A stretch of DNA of 64,000 bases, taken from contig NZ_JAUOEO010000001.1 of NCBI RefSeq assembly GCF_030540825.1, positions 97,001-161,000 of the forward strand. Direction: 5' to 3'. Both the position numbers and the translations under genes were made by a program. The DNA is from Flavivirga spongiicola. Its GTDB lineage: Bacteria > Bacteroidota > Bacteroidia > Flavobacteriales > Flavobacteriaceae. This document shows, piece by piece, positions 34,708 to 42,913 of this stretch; the first letter of the stretch is position 1; each line of letters opens with the position of its first letter. The notes under the pieces are model-generated. The model worked only from the letters and a program-made list of their open reading frames with translations, had not been told where the DNA came from and searched no databases.

Positions 34708-36183
34708 TTATTTAGTAATTTTAAAAGCCCATGCATAGTAGTCTTCTTCAGTGACCCTGTTAGGATTAAATGCAGGCATGTCTATTATCATATTCCTTCC
34801 TTCCATACGCCATTGCAATGCCTCTCCTGTAGCCAATAAAGTAACTTTTGCCTTTTTAGAAGGTTTAAATTTTCGTATAGTGAATGATTTACCAGGCCAT
34901 TTAGGACTTATCGCATAATATGCCGATTCATTCCGAGTAAAGAAAAGTTCTTTAACACCATAACCTGGTTCTGGGTCTATGGTTTGTTTTAATATAAAAT
35001 CGCCACCTAAATAGTGCTGTTTGGGTTTATAATCTTGTTTCCCTTTTATAGACCATTGAAACGACTTGTTCCATGGCTTTGTTTTATAAATAGCTTCTCC
35101 ATTTATTTTTAACCATGCCCCAATTTGTTTTAATCGTTCTTGCATAATGACTGGTATTCTCCCTCTGGAATCTGGTCCGATATCTAACAATAAATTCCCT
35201 CCTGTACTTACAATATTAACAAGCATAAGGGTTAATGTTTTTGGAGAATTATAATCTTGTACATCTTCATTCTGATTGTAACCAAAAGAAAAGCCCATAC
35301 CACGACATTCTTCCCATGGTTTTGTAAATTCTGGAGCTTCCGATTCGTATTCGGTTGTAAAATAACCTCCATGTTTTTTCCTAATGCCTTTTCCCCAACG
35401 ATCATTAATTACAACATTATCTTTTACTGAAGATTCGTTAAAAAGCCATGCTAATAATTCGGGGGTTTTCCACTTTTCAGCCTCCATATCCCATTCGCCA
35501 TCACCCCACAATGCATCCGGCTGGTATTTTTCTACTAAGTCTTTAAATTGTGGATGGAAGTGTTCGGATACAAAACGTTCTTTATCATTTTGCCACCAAG
35601 GGTGATACCATTCATATAAAGAATAATAAAAGCCCATCTTTACATCTGTCTTTTTTACAGCAGTTGTTAATTCGCCTACCAAATCTCTTTTTGGTCCAAT
35701 ATCAACACTGTTCCATGCAAACCCTCTATCGTTTGCCTCTTTACTGGGCCATAATGTAAATCCGTCGTGATGTTTAGTAGTTAACATAATATATTTTGCT
35801 CCGGATTCTTCAAATAAATCTGCCCAATCATCCGGCTCAAATAAGTCGGCTTTAAACATATCTCCAAACTCATAGTAACTAAAATGTGGACCATAGGTCT
35901 TCTCATGATACCGTGTTACTTCATCACCTTTAAAATCTCCGTTTCCAAAAAGGTTTCTACCTTGCATCCAACGTTGATACCATTCTGAGTATGTCCCTTT
36001 AGGCGACCATGCCGGAACTGAATAGGGACCCCAGTGTATAAAAATTCCAAATTTAGCATCCCCAAACCACTGTGCTACTGGACGTGAATCTATAGATTCC
36101 CAGGTAGGTTGATAGGTTGTTTGCCCCTGTATATTAAAGCTAAATGAGGCACTTATTATTAATAAAACTATTACTTTCTTCAT
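34708..36183 (-). CDS. Alpha-L-fucosidase, family GH29
   Basis: 491 residues with a signal peptide (FSFNIQGQ). The GH29 barrel shows WFGDAKFGIFIHWGPYSVPA, EWADLFEESGAKY-type and KHHDGFTLWPS strands. The nucleophile is Asp228 in DALWGDGEWD, where family members carry W-x-D-G. A C-terminal beta-sandwich starts near 390. The protein should release terminal alpha-L-fucose in the periplasm, feeding the FucP permease and the catabolic genes on either side. Subfamily (A or B) and linkage preference cannot be decided here. Confidence 0.92.
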   Translation of the reverse strand: MKKVIVLLIISASFSFNIQGQTTYQPTWESIDSRPVAQWFGDAKFGIFIHWGPYSVPAWSPKGTYSEWYQRWMQGRNLFGNGDFKGDEVTRYHEKTYGPHFSYYEFGDMFKADLFEPDDWADLFEESGAKYIMLTTKHHDGFTLWPSKEANDRGFAWNSVDIGPKRDLVGELTTAVKKTDVKMGFYYSLYEWYHPWWQNDKERFVSEHFHPQFKDLVEKYQPDALWGDGEWDMEAEKWKTPELLAWLFNESSVKDNVVINDRWGKGIRKKHGGYFTTEYESEAPEFTKPWEECRGMGFSFGYNQNEDVQDYNSPKTLTLMLVNIVSTGGNLLLDIGPDSRGRIPVIMQERLKQIGAWLKINGEAIYKTKPWNKSFQWSIKGKQDYKPKQHYLGGDFILKQTIDPEPGYGVKELFFTRNESAYYAISPKWPGKSFTIRKFKPSKKAKVTLLATGEALQWRMEGRNMIIDMPAFNPNRVTEEDYYAWAFKITK

Positions 36184-36222
36184 GGTGTTTTATATATTTA
36201 TTATTTAACAAACTTCTTTTTT

Positions 36223-36250
36223 ATTATTGAACTCATTTAAACTTTTTGGA
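36223..36250 (+). repeat. GAACTCATTTA interspersed repeat, copy B
   Basis: ATTATTGAACTCATTTAAAC followed by TTTTTGGA. It is nearly identical, in opposite orientation, to 30646-30670, and shares its core with 2981-3004. It lies in the 103-bp gap between the UxaA-type gene and GH29. An ACTTTTT/AAAAAGT pairing just beyond (36241-36265) might give a weak hairpin. Confidence 0.5.
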
Positions 36251-36286
36251 GTGAAGTGAAAAAGTAAAAATTGCCATATATAATAT

Positions 36287-37903
36287 TTAAAGTGAAACCC
36301 CTCTCTTCCATGGAATAAAATCATCTTGCCCTAATTTTTCAGCGCAAGTTTTATGTTTTCCACTGGCTACATCTATAATTAAATCTATTAATTCTTCCGA
36401 CAAATCCTCTTGCGATACTTGTTCTGAAATTAATCTACCTGCATCAAAATCTATGATATCTTTCATCTTCGTAGGTAGTATAGAATTAGTAGAAATTTTT
36501 ATAGTTGGGCACACTATATTTCCTGTTGGTGTTCCTAATCCTGTAGAAAACAAAATAATGTTTGAACCAAAACCTGCTAAACCAGTGGTTGATTCTACAT
36601 CGTTTCCTGGAGTGCATAATAAATTAAGTCCTTGTTTATTTGCGTACTCTCCATAGTCTATAACATCAGCCACAGGGCTTCTTCCTCCTTTAGTAGCTGC
36701 TCCAGCAGATTTAATAGCATCGGTAATCAAGCCGTCTTTAATATTACCTGGTGAAGGATTCATATCAAATCCAGAACCCACATCTTCCGCTCTTTTACTA
36801 TAACTATCCATAATATGAATAAACTTCTCAGCAATTTCTTCGGTTTCACATCTATCAATTAAATCTTGTTCTACACCACATAATTCCGGGAACTCTGAAA
36901 GAATACTTTTACCTCCTAAAGTATTAATTTTATCTGAAACAAGCCCCATTAAGGGATTTGCTGTAATACCAGAAAACCCATCAGATCCACCACATTCTAA
37001 ACCTATGCTCAACTTACTTAAAGGTGCTAGTTGTCTAGTAATCGAATTGGCTTCTTCTAGCCCTTTATAAGTTGCTTCAATGGCAGAAATAAGCATCTCA
37101 TTTTCTGTAGGATACTGCTGCTGTTCAAAGTAATAAACTGGTTTGTCAGTTTTAAAAGATTTATTTAGTGCTTCTTGAATCATACTTACTTGTGCATGCT
37201 GACAGCCTAGACTCATTACTGTAGCACCTGCAACATTTGGATTCTTTATATAGCCCGCTAAAAGGTTTACCAAGGCTTGAGCATCATCACGGGTACCACC
37301 ACAACCGCCTTCATGGGTTAAAAATTTAATGCCATCCAAATTTTGAAAAACACGGTCTGTCAGGTTTTCTGATGCTTCTGTATACGTTTCTTCTGAAACT
37401 CCATGAACCATCTCTCTGATTTTTAATCGATATGGGTTTTCTTTTTTTAAACCTAATTCGGCTTCAAAAGCTTCTTTAAGGACTTTTAAATTTCTATTTT
37501 GACAAAATACCATTGGAATAAAAATCCAATAATTTGCAGTTCCTACTTGACCATCTTTTCTATGATAACCTAAAAAAGTCTTATTTTTTAAATGCGTTAC
37601 ATTTGGTTTATTAAATGTATATGCATGTTCCTTATAGCCATAGGGTGCAGACTCATGTTTTACATTATCTACTGTTATCTGAGTCCCTAATGCAATTGGT
37701 TTAATTACTCTACCTACAGGAACACCATACATAGTGATCATATCGCCTTCTTTAAATGACTCTAAAGAAATCTTATGCTTTATTGGAATTCTTTCTGTTA
37801 TGATTAATTCATTACCATCAATGTTTAAAACATCTCCTTTTTGCAAATCTTCAAGAGCAACGGCTACATTATCACTAGGTGATATAATTAAATAGTTTTT
37901 CAA
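36287..37903 (-). CDS. UxaA-family dehydratase, probable L-fuconate dehydratase
   Basis: 538 residues. An N-terminal SAF domain (about 1-90, DNVAVALEDLQKGDVL; VPVGRVIKPIALGTQI) precedes the altronate/galactarate dehydratase body, with THEGGCGGTRDDAQ, GLECGGSDGFSGITANP and the C-terminal CPTIKISTNS. Such enzymes dehydrate sugar acids to 2-keto-3-deoxy acids. Among fucose genes, L-fuconate to 2-keto-3-deoxy-L-fuconate is the reasonable role, filling a step otherwise missing here; altronate would be the classical substrate. The start is TTG at 37903, five codons after an in-frame stop, with a promoter-like module 30 bp upstream. Confidence 0.8.
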   Translation of the reverse strand: MKNYLIISPSDNVAVALEDLQKGDVLNIDGNELIITERIPIKHKISLESFKEGDMITMYGVPVGRVIKPIALGTQITVDNVKHESAPYGYKEHAYTFNKPNVTHLKNKTFLGYHRKDGQVGTANYWIFIPMVFCQNRNLKVLKEAFEAELGLKKENPYRLKIREMVHGVSEETYTEASENLTDRVFQNLDGIKFLTHEGGCGGTRDDAQALVNLLAGYIKNPNVAGATVMSLGCQHAQVSMIQEALNKSFKTDKPVYYFEQQQYPTENEMLISAIEATYKGLEEANSITRQLAPLSKLSIGLECGGSDGFSGITANPLMGLVSDKINTLGGKSILSEFPELCGVEQDLIDRCETEEIAEKFIHIMDSYSKRAEDVGSGFDMNPSPGNIKDGLITDAIKSAGAATKGGRSPVADVIDYGEYANKQGLNLLCTPGNDVESTTGLAGFGSNIILFSTGLGTPTGNIVCPTIKISTNSILPTKMKDIIDFDAGRLISEQVSQEDLSEELIDLIIDVASGKHKTCAEKLGQDDFIPWKRGVSL

Positions 37904-37932
37904 TTTTCTTCTGTGTTAACAATGTTGTAGCC

Positions 37933-37995
37933 ACAAAATTAATTTTTAAAAGATGGTATATCTACCAATAAAACAACTTAAATCAATACTATTTT
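37933..37995 (-). promoter_or_regulatory. Shared promoter-like module, copy 2 (UxaA-GH29-FAH operon)
   Basis: Minus-strand TAATTTTG (37934-37941) matches TAnnTTTG, with TTG 24 bp upstream within the identical TTTTATTGGTAGATATA block. 50 of 63 positions are shared with 30411-30473. Here the module ends only 30 bp from the UxaA TTG start, the normal distance for a short leader. Beyond it, 37996-38128 shows only a partial GAACTCA repeat at 38081-38100. Confidence 0.62.
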
Positions 37996-38128
37996 TGCAC
38001 TTGTTATTATTTTAAACGCTCTCATAAAACTATAAATAAATCCTATATTTCACTGCTAACGAAATCATTTAAAAAGAGTATTATAATGAACTCAAAAACG
38101 CAGAAAATATATTCTCTTTATACTGATT

Positions 38129-40216
38129 CTATCTATTCATAAAATTATTTTCAATCAAAAAGAAATCCAATCCCAAGGCACGTTTTCCTTTTACATGGCT
38201 TCCTTTCTCTCCTGCTCCTTTGTATTCAAACTTGATAATAAAAGTATTATCAACCGGGTTACATTCACCTAAGCTCACATAGGGGTTTGTCATACCACCA
38301 TGCTCTGAATATAAATCTTGCATCTTCTTTAATTCGCCATTTACATAAATATTAAAATCACCGCAGGGTTGACCAACTGTAGCACTGAAACTGATTATTG
38401 ATTTTTCGAATTGTTCGGTAATTTTTAATTCTGCAAAATCACCTTTGTTTTCAAACCAAATATTTTTCATGTCACCATTACTCAATTCTCCCCACTCTGG
38501 GATTTCAGCAAAGTTTTCTTCTACAGTTTTACTTTTATTGGTTATGTTCAAAATTTCTGCTTCTAAAGCACCATCCACTATATAGTGTTCTTTTTCTGCA
38601 TGTTCTATCAAAGCTTCCAAATCGGCAATAACAGGCAGTTTTTTTTCTGCCATTATTGGTAGTGGTTTTTTATTATGTTTAACTCCAGGTACTCCATACC
38701 AAAAAGTAGTTTGAGCATATTGCAAAAAATGAGATTTGCTTCGCTTACCACAAGAGGACTCTACATCAAATTTGATTTTCTCCTTAAATGGAATGGCATC
38801 CAAAACACGAGTACGTGTACATACATTGTAACCCTTTGAGTTAGGATCTGCGACAATAATATTTCCCAAGAAGGGTTTTGAGAATTCGTCTTTCGAGGTT
38901 GGTACTTTACCGCCTGCCCATCCATAATAATCTTCTGTACCTGTGCCAAAATGGGAAGGAAAGTTTTTTTCAATGTCATCATCTATATATATTTTCTCAT
39001 CACCTTCTCCCCACCAACCTTCTATGGGGTTTAATACAGCCCATTCATCACCTACAATCACTCCTTTGCCCTGCGCTTCTAAAAAGTTATAATCAAATAA
39101 TGGAAACGTAGGCACAGGATCATCCATTTGCCAAGTCGCGTAAAAATGCATCGAATTTTCTGTCCATTTATATTCATCCGTAGTTAATGTTAACTGGGCT
39201 TTCACACTTAAATCACTCATATTTTCTAGATATATCTGGGCTTCTTTTTCAAAGGGCATGATCCAGCGGCAAACCATGGTACCATTTGGCTTTACGGTTC
39301 TTTCCCACATATCATAAGGATGACTTTTGCCCACATTATTAAAAAAGTCGCCAACCGGAACCCAGACTGTTTCTTTACCATCAAAAGTGGCTTTCAGTAC
39401 TACGGAACGCAATGCTTGTGCCATATTTTCGGTTTCATCTAATTTGATTTCCAACTGCTTAATAGCCCCCCCTTTTCCAAAATTCATGGCAATTTGGTCT
39501 CCTCTTCCAAGGGTCTTAATCATTGTATCTTTTTCTCCTTCTGGCTCTGGTTTCGTATTTAGAATATGACCCACCTTTTGTTGCCATTCGGCAGTTTGAT
39601 TAAATTCTTCCATGGTAAAAGTTTTCACTTTAGTTCCTGCTGGATACTTTCTATAGTTGATGATGTTGTAGAAAGCCTTGTTATCCATAGTAATTTTACA
39701 ACTTTTAGCATAAGGTATTGGGAAATAAAGATTTCCAGCTCTGGTGGATTCGTCCGCAAACGGTGCTTTTACAAAATCTTGTCCTTTTACCAGCTTAAAG
39801 AAATTGGTAGAAATGGTTGGTGTTGTTTCGCCATCTAAATAAAAATTGATATTAGCTCCAGTTGTATTGTCCAAACCATAATAGAAACAAACAGCCCAAA
39901 TTTTGGTTATTACTCCTGGCCCTTCATCTTCCATGAGTACCCATTCTTTTTTACCATTATTTTCTTCTGTCCTTATGGCACTAACGCCATCGCTATCGGC
40001 AAACCAACCTGGTTTGTCTGGTGAGACTGATTCACGATTATAGCTACTTGCTTGTAGCGATTGATAATTAATGGTAGGAAATTCGGCTATTTGTTCGCGA
40101 TCTACCATTTCGTTGAGTAAGGTTGTAAGGTTAATTTCTTTTTCAACAGATGTATTTAAACATGAGATGGCAAAGGAGACTCCTAACATTAAAAATAATA
40201 AATTGACTTTTTTCAT
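38129..40216 (-). CDS. GH172-family (DUF2961) glycoside hydrolase, lipoprotein, with extra C-terminal domain
   Basis: 695 residues, lipobox AISC (Cys19). The DUF2961 double-jelly-roll core (about 35-500) has SSYNRESVSP near the start, FPIPYAKSCKI, RSVVLKATFDG, and the acidic active-site motifs GEGDEKIYIDDD (E404, E407) and FPSHFGTGTEDYYGW (E428). Characterised GH172 members act on alpha-D-fructo- or arabinofuranosides. Residues about 530-695 form an added beta-rich domain (EAEILNITNKSKTVEE; FSATVGQPCGDFNIYVNGEL) not found in the second GH172 of this window. Probably periplasmic. 3 bp from the SGNH gene upstream. Confidence 0.83.
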   Translation of the reverse strand: MKKVNLLFLMLGVSFAISCLNTSVEKEINLTTLLNEMVDREQIAEFPTINYQSLQASSYNRESVSPDKPGWFADSDGVSAIRTEENNGKKEWVLMEDEGPGVITKIWAVCFYYGLDNTTGANINFYLDGETTPTISTNFFKLVKGQDFVKAPFADESTRAGNLYFPIPYAKSCKITMDNKAFYNIINYRKYPAGTKVKTFTMEEFNQTAEWQQKVGHILNTKPEPEGEKDTMIKTLGRGDQIAMNFGKGGAIKQLEIKLDETENMAQALRSVVLKATFDGKETVWVPVGDFFNNVGKSHPYDMWERTVKPNGTMVCRWIMPFEKEAQIYLENMSDLSVKAQLTLTTDEYKWTENSMHFYATWQMDDPVPTFPLFDYNFLEAQGKGVIVGDEWAVLNPIEGWWGEGDEKIYIDDDIEKNFPSHFGTGTEDYYGWAGGKVPTSKDEFSKPFLGNIIVADPNSKGYNVCTRTRVLDAIPFKEKIKFDVESSCGKRSKSHFLQYAQTTFWYGVPGVKHNKKPLPIMAEKKLPVIADLEALIEHAEKEHYIVDGALEAEILNITNKSKTVEENFAEIPEWGELSNGDMKNIWFENKGDFAELKITEQFEKSIISFSATVGQPCGDFNIYVNGELKKMQDLYSEHGGMTNPYVSLGECNPVDNTFIIKFEYKGAGEKGSHVKGKRALGLDFFLIENNFMNR

Positions 40217-40219
40217 TGT

Positions 40220-41545
40220 TTATTTATTTTTTATTATTTGATAACTACGCTTGATAGGTTTGTTATTTTTATAAATCTGTATTTGCAATGCATGGGTCTG
40301 AGCTAATATTTTTTTCTCTTTTTGACTAAAATTGCTAATGACTTCTTTATGCTTATCTATCTCTTTTAATATTTTAACATCATTTGGCATTACGAGTACT
40401 ACTTTTCTCTTTTCACTTAATGCTTTTTTGTGATACCAAAGTTCTCGTAGCTGAAATAGTTTTTTGTTACGTCGTTGATTAAGTGCTGCAATAGTTAAAG
40501 ATTGCTTATAATGAGACATTGTTGTATCCCCACTCAAATCAATCCCTTTAGTTAATTCTCTAGCTGTACTATTTGCAATGGCTACGTCATCTACATAAAT
40601 AGTATAGCTTCCTCGTGCAAGCCCTGAAATGGATAGAATTTCATTATTTATTCTATTTATTCCCGCCAAATTAATACCTTCTTTGGCTTTTTCGGGTATA
40701 ACCCATGGTAAAGATTCGGGGTAAAAATCAAAAGCTACTTTTTTACGAGAAATTTTCAAATAGCTCATTATTCCTCCTTTTATAGTAGATATTGCTTCTT
40801 TATTTTTGACTAATTCCAAATGAATTTCCGATAATGGTTCTTCCCCAAATAATTGCTTAATGATATCGGTAGCCATAACTGCCAACCCTACTGGATTAGG
40901 ATGTATTCCATCAGGAACTATGGTAAAACCTTCGTACTCTTTTCTCTTTTCTGAAGTAATTTGATTAAGACTGGTTCTTAAGTCGACAAAGAGGCAGTCT
41001 TTCTCCCAAGCTATTTCTCTTAGCCATGCACTATAGTAAGCCAATACACCATTGTATTCAGGAAAATAAGATTGATCTGGAAACCAACCTGTTGTACTAG
41101 CAAATTTTGCATCAAACATAGTAGGTGACATAATAATAGGCTTTGCTCCAATACTATCAATTTTAGAAAGCAATTTTAACATCCCTAGCTGATAGGTCTC
41201 AAAAGTAGATTTGTCAAATTTTTTGTAAGATCCATCATTCATTCCCAAAAGTATGGTAATATGATCGGGTTTATATCGGGCTATATCCAAATCGAAACGT
41301 GCTAAGGCATCTGCCACTTTATCACCAGATACTCCCGCGGTATGAAAATCAAACCTCTTATCAGGAAAACGGGTAAAAAGATAATTTTCAACATACTGAG
41401 AGTACCTACATTGATGCGTAATACTATTACCCACCCAAACAATACTTTCGTCGTTTTTTAAAGAAAGTTGCCCATTTGATTGCCCCCAAACATATACACT
41501 AAAAAATAAGAGAACAATTAAAAGCTTTAGGTATCGCATTTTCAT
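40220..41545 (-). CDS. SGNH/GDSL-type esterase, exported
   Basis: 441 residues from the ATG at 41545 (a further ATG lies at 41539; an upstream TTG at 41569 is not needed). Signal peptide LKLLIVLLFFSVYVWGQ. The SGNH blocks are intact: GNSITHQCRYS (nucleophile Ser), HTAGVSGDKVADAL (Gly), LLGMNDGSY (Asn) and VPDGIHPNPVGLAVMA (Asp/His). Residues beyond ~245 form an additional domain of unknown type, about 195 residues long. Such proteins remove acetyl or other acyl groups from polysaccharides. It lies between a GH172 and an alpha/beta-hydrolase gene in one operon. Confidence 0.82.
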   Translation of the reverse strand: MKMRYLKLLIVLLFFSVYVWGQSNGQLSLKNDESIVWVGNSITHQCRYSQYVENYLFTRFPDKRFDFHTAGVSGDKVADALARFDLDIARYKPDHITILLGMNDGSYKKFDKSTFETYQLGMLKLLSKIDSIGAKPIIMSPTMFDAKFASTTGWFPDQSYFPEYNGVLAYYSAWLREIAWEKDCLFVDLRTSLNQITSEKRKEYEGFTIVPDGIHPNPVGLAVMATDIIKQLFGEEPLSEIHLELVKNKEAISTIKGGIMSYLKISRKKVAFDFYPESLPWVIPEKAKEGINLAGINRINNEILSISGLARGSYTIYVDDVAIANSTARELTKGIDLSGDTTMSHYKQSLTIAALNQRRNKKLFQLRELWYHKKALSEKRKVVLVMPNDVKILKEIDKHKEVISNFSQKEKKILAQTHALQIQIYKNNKPIKRSYQIIKNK

Positions 41546-41582
41546 TTTGTATATGCTTTTAAAGTTCAATGATTTTGATTTT

Positions 41583-42836
41583 TTAGTTGATTAATAATTC
41601 ACTGGAGATTCCTAAATTCATAATATCTTCCACATAAAGAAATCCTAATAGGTATCCTTCTTCAGGAACTGGACTTTCAATGATATCATCAAATATTTTA
41701 GCCGGAATAGATTGCCAAATACGTTTTTCATTAATGTTGATGGTATCGTTAGAATAATAGAATTTTGCTTGTTTAAGTGTTACCGTACTCTCGTAATTAA
41801 ATTTAATAATTGAATCATGCTTATTAGTTCCTGTTATTTTTGCCAATGGCGTACCATCTTTAAAGATTGAGTTAAAAAATGCTGCTATTTCTTTTGATTC
41901 CCATGCAATAGGGTGATCATGTTCCATATTTGGCGTGATTTTAACATATCTATTCTTTTCGGGAATCAGTTTAGTTGTCTTATCAAAAGGGACAATATCA
42001 AAACAACCATCTGTGTTCCCATTTATAAAGAGCGTGGGGCATTGCGAGTAAATTATATAGTTTTTAGGGTCTATCTTATCCATCCAGAGCGCTCTATACG
42101 TTGAATCTAACTTACTAAAGTGATTTTTATCTAAAGCTATTTCATCATGAAATGCACTACCATATACAGAAGTTGCAGCTTTAAAACGATTATCAATGCC
42201 AGATACAATGCATGTTTGAAAACCTCCCCAACTAATACCTGTTACCGCTGTTTTATTTTTTTTAACCTCTGGAAAACTTAACAGTAAGGAATGTGCTAAT
42301 ATGGCACTTGCTGCAGTTCGATAAGAACGTACCGCTTTAGGGCCTTGTTCTATAGCATCATAAATTCCTCTTAACTGCTCTTCAAGATTTCTAAAAACAG
42401 GACCGCCTGCTTCAGACATTCTGGTGTTTCCGTAATCGCAGGTTATAGCAGCGTACCCTTCATGAGCCCAACGTTCTACCCATTCTTTAAAAGCAGGCTG
42501 GTCTCCTCCAGATATTAAGACTACGCCTGGGAATTTATTCCCCAGATTGGTGCCCGTTTTTAAAATATCAGGGTTAGAATAATAGGCAAGCACTTGAGTT
42601 TCTTTCCCTTGATGGTCAACACCTTTAAACATGATCTCTCTTACTTTAGAGGTGCTATCCAAATACTTAAATGGCGGCACCTCTTGTAGAGCATCTAAAT
42701 TCCATATTAAATTATCAACTTTAATTAAAGATTGATCTATAATTGGAGTCTTATTTTTTTCTCGCTTGGCACATGCTGTCAAAACCAATATCAAAAAAAG
42801 TAGTAAAGAAACTCTAATTTTCATACTATATTTCAT
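41583..42836 (-). CDS. Alpha/beta hydrolase (acetyl-xylan-esterase / dienelactone-hydrolase-like) lipoprotein
   Basis: 417 residues, lipobox VLTAC. The hydrolase core has PGVVLISGGDQPAFKEWVER, WAHEGYAAITCDYGNT, nucleophile elbow GISWGG, an acid-position segment FINGNTDGCFD and the His-bearing NMEHDHPIAW. These fit exported carbohydrate esterases or dienelactone-hydrolase relatives. Residues 330-417 form a C-terminal beta domain of unknown type. Together with the SGNH proteins it gives this locus an unusual density of esterases. An alternative ATG lies at 42824. Confidence 0.75.
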   Translation of the reverse strand: MKYSMKIRVSLLLFLILVLTACAKREKNKTPIIDQSLIKVDNLIWNLDALQEVPPFKYLDSTSKVREIMFKGVDHQGKETQVLAYYSNPDILKTGTNLGNKFPGVVLISGGDQPAFKEWVERWAHEGYAAITCDYGNTRMSEAGGPVFRNLEEQLRGIYDAIEQGPKAVRSYRTAASAILAHSLLLSFPEVKKNKTAVTGISWGGFQTCIVSGIDNRFKAATSVYGSAFHDEIALDKNHFSKLDSTYRALWMDKIDPKNYIIYSQCPTLFINGNTDGCFDIVPFDKTTKLIPEKNRYVKITPNMEHDHPIAWESKEIAAFFNSIFKDGTPLAKITGTNKHDSIIKFNYESTVTLKQAKFYYSNDTININEKRIWQSIPAKIFDDIIESPVPEEGYLLGFLYVEDIMNLGISSELLIN

Positions 42837-42913
42837 TTGTTCTTTTTACTTTTTTTAAATTTTTAAGATAAAATTTGTCTTTGAGCATTTCAATTAATGT
42901 CTACTAATATGGC

